Shown here in pieces: positions 59,866 through 64,000 of a stretch of DNA of 64,000 nucleotides. The notes beneath the pieces are model-generated. The model saw only the letters and a program-made list of their open reading frames with translations. It was not told the DNA's origin and ran no database searches. Source of the DNA: Lineus longissimus (Eukaryota; Nemertea; Pilidiophora; Heteronemertea; Lineidae); contig NC_088309.1 in NCBI RefSeq assembly GCF_910592395.1, positions 24,802,599 to 24,866,598 of the forward strand, read 5' to 3'. A program made the position numbers and the translations under genes. How positions within the stretch are numbered: position 1 is the first letter of the stretch; each line of letters starts with the position of its first letter.

Positions 59866-60280
59866 CAGGGTGTATCAAAATAAATGCTCTACTTCATCTC
59901 ACAAGAACGGCTGGAAAATAATATGAGCAGGCTTTCGGCTAAAGCATTATACCGAGAAGAGAAAAAAATTACTTGCGTTGTTATCTTTTTCTTCAGACTC
60001 TATCCCTGTTTTGATGCAAATGTACCAAAAACACATTTGCAACTTTGACAAGTCTGGAAATGCATGTAGGTGCACAATGCGCTGTGATGAACAATGCATC
60101 TTCAATCTCTCTTTAAGTGCCGTTGTCTGCTTGATAAGATTATACAATGTAGATGTACATGTAATGGCTTTTTAGAATCAGCTTCAAATTGAAGGTGACT
60201 TGGTCGAAACCTTGCACCTGACTTACCAGGTGCCGCAAAAACTGATTTTCAATGTGTATCATTCTTTTCAATACACCCTG
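59866..60280. mobile_element. Tc1/mariner-type MITE (CAGGGTGTAT termini, TA duplication)
   Basis: A 415-bp element with inverted ends CAGGGTGTATCAAAA and TTTTCAATACACCCTG, flanked on both sides by TA (59864-59865 and 60281-60282). Interior frames are short and unlike any transposase, so it is non-autonomous. Confidence 0.8.
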
Positions 60281-60282
60281 TA

Positions 60283-63200
60283 TATGCAACTCTAACGTAC
60301 GTTGTGTTTATACAAGCAGCTCAGCCTTTTTCTTTACTCGCCCACTGACATAGGGTTTGCTGCGCTCATATCTTGTTACAAAAAGTTACTGCCTTTGGAA
60401 GGCTTTGTTGTTAAAAGAGTTTTAAGACTAGTTTTATGCCAGGATTATGATAAAGAGAATCTACATCTAGCATGTTAGAGAACTTTCTAAAAGTCTTATA
60501 TATACCATGTATGTAGCTGACGATGTCGCAATTAGCGGAAATCATTGCCAAAGTACTGCTGAATCAAACATCAGGTGTATAATACAGGTTACCTTCTACA
60601 CATGATCTGAACAAATATGTACGCCGGTGTGCCATCGCTTTGATATTTCTTTGCCCTTTCTTGAATAGCCATAACCTACATTCACATCATTTTGAGCAAC
60701 ATTTGCCACGATCGATCAAACCTAATTATTGCATGTAAAAGATTTTCCGATATCTTTTTTTCGAACTAACTATTTCTGAAACGGTTGCTGGACAGTGTTT
60801 ATATGTATCCAGTCAATGGTGAAAGATAGTTGTTATTAGGGGACTAATAATGATCTCGACATTGAGTTTTATCATTCATGAAACCACAAGAAAAGGCTGG
60901 GAGAAGTAATTGCATTTCATCGGATCAATTATTTAACCAGATACATGACGTGTATACAAATATATACATATGTTGTTGTTCGACATTTCGCGTATCGGAG
61001 ATCTCGGAAGAACCATTTTCATTTCCCCTCTGAAAATAGATCGTTTCGCCAAGAAGTGGTACATGTTGGCCTTTGACTTCAGACGGGATCACTGCCGTAG
61101 ATCGAGAGGTCTAAGGTATCGTTGAAAGAAACAAAAGTCAGACAAATGCCACTGACTCGTTAATCTATTACATAAAACTAGCCCCAAATATGCCCTGAGA
61201 ACATGCAGGAAGATTTGCCTCAAACCAACCTGACCAAACCTGATAACGCCACCAATACACATGTACATTGCAAATGCGATTCCTGAGTGTCGGAAATATA
61301 TCAGAAAGCTCACTAATAGGGCCCCTAAATCATTCACCATGAAGACCAGATGTGTTAATGGTACAGAAGACTTGCCCCAATGATATTGCAATTTATAACA
61401 TTAAAATCGGTTCCTCGGCTGTCTGTTTCTAATTGGCAACTCTGACATGTCTGATACTGCTTATAAAATTCCCAAATGATCTTAATACTGTCTGGTTGGA
61501 CCATCAGACGGCTCGCTTCGCACGCAATGCTTCGCTCGTCTCGCTCCTAACGATCATGTGACAAAGGGCAAAAAGCATTAAGTCAGTCACTGATACGGCA
61601 GAAGGTATCCAAGGCCATCAAATAATCAGACAAAGCTCTTCGAAATCGCCTTTTTAAGGACTAGAGACCAATTAATGTGCGATTCGCACGCTATGTACAC
61701 ATTTGAGACGTAGTATTGCTTTTCTGAAACGGTTTTATTTAATTATTGCTGAATAAAACGCATTTTGGTTTGAAGCCTGATTTACGCCGTTGTCTATTCC
61801 AGTTTGTAGACGAACGATGCCAAAATTAAACTCTTTTTTTTCAGAAATTTTCGCGAATCGCGAAAATTAAGTGGCGAAAAAATTGGGTCCGTGACGCTGT
61901 AGACGCATTACATGTAATTTCAGTTTAACTTTTTATTTCGGTCATGTTAACACCGTGACCAAGCACTTACATGAACATTCGTGTCAATACTCTTTAGGTA
62001 AATCAAATTACGCTGCAGAGCGTGGATTTTCCAGCGTCGAAGGCTGCTGCACTGAAAAAATAATAAAAAATCATTGTGAAAACAAGAGGAAAACAGCTTA
62101 GCTTCAAAAGCTGGGAGTTAACTTCAAAAGCTGGTTTATATTTAATGAATTTGCTTGGAGAAGGAATCAACAGTTCTATCAACAGTGATCATCAGCCACC
62201 CAGAGCAAACCCCGGGGTAGCTATTCCATCTAATGATACCGCTGAACAGCATACTGTCTCGCAAAGTTTGCCCGCAAACCCAGACTATATCAAAGAGAAA
62301 AATACAAACCGATGTTTTCCTTTCCCGATTCGACTCGTACTTGAAGACGCAGACGGGACATGAAAGGACGGCCAATTTCCGTCGTTTCGTTACTTTCAAT
62401 TTGAGATCGATTGGGCTTTGAATGCGATTTCAGTTTGATGTTGCTCGACTCCGGTGGAAGTCTGGGTTTGTCATGCGGCTCGTGGTTTTTCGCGGTACTC
62501 ACGAGATTATCATTTACCTTCTGGATGGGTTGCTATTGATCCTTCGTGTGTTCATTTTGTCATCGTCATGGATGCGCGCATGGGTCCTCTGACGTCATTG
62601 TCATGTACTTGTTGTTGTGATGAAAAGTTTAACCCACATTTACGTTCACGTTGGATGAAAGTGAATTTTTACGAAAATCTGATCCACCTGGATTGGCAAA
62701 TAGGGCTACAGGTAAGAATACATGTATGTACAGAAGCATCCAAATAGTCCCTACACACGTATCGGTTTAATAGTCTCACGGATAATGGCTCCTAAATTGG
62801 TTTATCGAAAGAAAACATAGAAAGCTCTTAGTCTTGTTAGATACTCATGATCCGATATCGGCTAGAAGAAGCCATATTCTGCTATTAATGGAAAGTATAC
62901 GGCTTCTCATAATCGTCCTCAGGAAATGAGTTGTTTCTAAAAATGACAATGACAATGAACGTGTGACTAATACGAGGTTATGGTGTTGGGTTGAGCGTGA
63001 CATCGTGGTGTACTTACGCGCGTGGACGTGTTTGACAATAGTTTTATTATCGATTCGATTGGTAGAAAGAATTGTTCTTATCAATTCGACATTATGGCAT
63101 CTTACCAATATTGATGGAGTTCTATCCCCAACTTGGTAACAGTGTCAAGATGTACGTTAGTGGTGAACACAGAACATGAGCGTTTATGAACCGCATTGAA

Positions 63201-64000
63201 AGCTGCATATCATACCATGCACTTCAATCCAATTTACCAAGAACGCAGAGATACTGCAGTTAAATAGATGGTTGTCAAACTTGTCGCAAACTGAACTACC
63301 CCGATGTCGTGTTAGAATCCGCAAATGCCCCCGGCTTGAACAACTACTGGTTGAACGTAGCCTGTTAGAACACCTGGAACAAGAATATCACAACCAATGA
63401 TATTTGCAACCCTAACACTGCAGGGCCAAACCACCACAACCCAACACTGTGCAGCCCATGGGTTTACCATGAAGAAAACCATTCTGACACAATCGCCAAT
63501 TCACCGCAGCCGTCTCCTAATTGGCTTAGCATGAAGAAACCGCTCTGATAGAAAAAAGACTGCATCATTCAGCTGCAGTCATTTTCATTGAGTATTTTGA
63601 CTTTGTGGGCAATTGCGTGTGATGGGTGACATAAAATGATTGACGCGTGATTAATGGGAGAGTTTCGTTACCGTACACACCAGTGAATAAAGGTATTCGA
63701 GATGAAAACAGAATATTGTCGATATGTTTTTCCAATAAAACGGCACATTAAAACAGACACGTCATGTATAACAGGACTATCGGAAATAAACTTTTCCTGT
63801 TATGATACAGATTGTTGCCTGATACAGAATCTAATACCAATGTACCGTTGAGCGAATTCCGTGGAGGACATTTGCCCTTTCATTTCAGTTAGTCGTTCGC
63901 CCATTAACATCTGTCATTCTGTAAGCATCTGCCTTGTAACGAAACTTCGGAAACTTTAATCATTTTCCCAATAATTTAATCGAAATCCCCAATCTAGCGA
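60283..64000. other. Intergenic DNA, no gene recognised
   Basis: Short ORFs only. Contains a perfect palindrome AATTTTCGCGA/TCGCGAAAATT near 61846-61868, a small direct repeat CTTCAAAAGCTGG at 62102 and 62122, and a donor-like CTACAG|GTAAGAAT near 62711 without a convincing exon before it. Confidence 0.45.

Overview
This is nuclear DNA from an animal. Genes have many short exons with GT-AG introns, there are AATAAA poly(A) signals, and several well-conserved metazoan genes are present. The AT-rich composition, the very frequent TACATGTA palindrome, and the dispersed repeats with GGTCACAGAGGTCAAATGG-type blocks and a (GTC)n run next to an AGCTCACCT hairpin suggest a marine lophotrochozoan (mollusc, brachiopod or annelid-like). 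That placement is inference from repeat style. No prokaryotic, plasmid or viral gene was recognised.

Layout. (1) 2291-10371 (+): a secreted semaphorin (sema, PSI, one Ig, Cys-containing tail), 16 exons; the signal-peptide end was not found. (2) 13066-13930 (-): broken RNase H end of a non-LTR retrotransposon. (3) 14777-16363 (-): complete 4-exon CFAP141-like ciliary gene. (4) 16.4-31.7 kb: repeat-rich, with a Harbinger-like element, at least six copies of one dispersed family carrying CTCF-like and nuclear-receptor-like motifs, segmental and exon-like duplications, a coding-type minisatellite and a zinc-finger fossil. (5) 32554-32774 (-): first exon of an unrecognised gene, head-to-head with (6) 32829-37812 (+): complete 16-exon MAP2K5 (MEK5), 447 aa. 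(7) 39466-40885 (-): 2-exon Tctex1-domain dynein light chain gene (DYNLT5/TCTEX1D1-like), convergent with MAP2K5. (8) 45412-47538 (-): intronless secreted protein of 708 aa with four pacifastin-type inhibitor domains around a 54-residue tandem repeat. (9) 50513-53049 (+): 6-exon membrane protein with signal peptide, 49 Gly-X-Y triplets, three EGF-like modules, one membrane span and a short tail. (10) 53.3-64 kb: no convincing gene; at least two small inverted-repeat elements.

The genes do not form a pathway. CFAP141 and DYNLT5 types belong to axonemal or dynein biology. MAP2K5 is the MAPK kinase for ERK5. The semaphorin is a guidance ligand. The pacifastin-repeat gene and the collagen/EGF membrane gene are neighbours transcribed away from each other, both extracellular or surface proteins, and are the least familiar architectures here. 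Gene models were read by eye from splice sites and frame continuity; every reading phase was checked across the exon joins of the five multi-exon genes.
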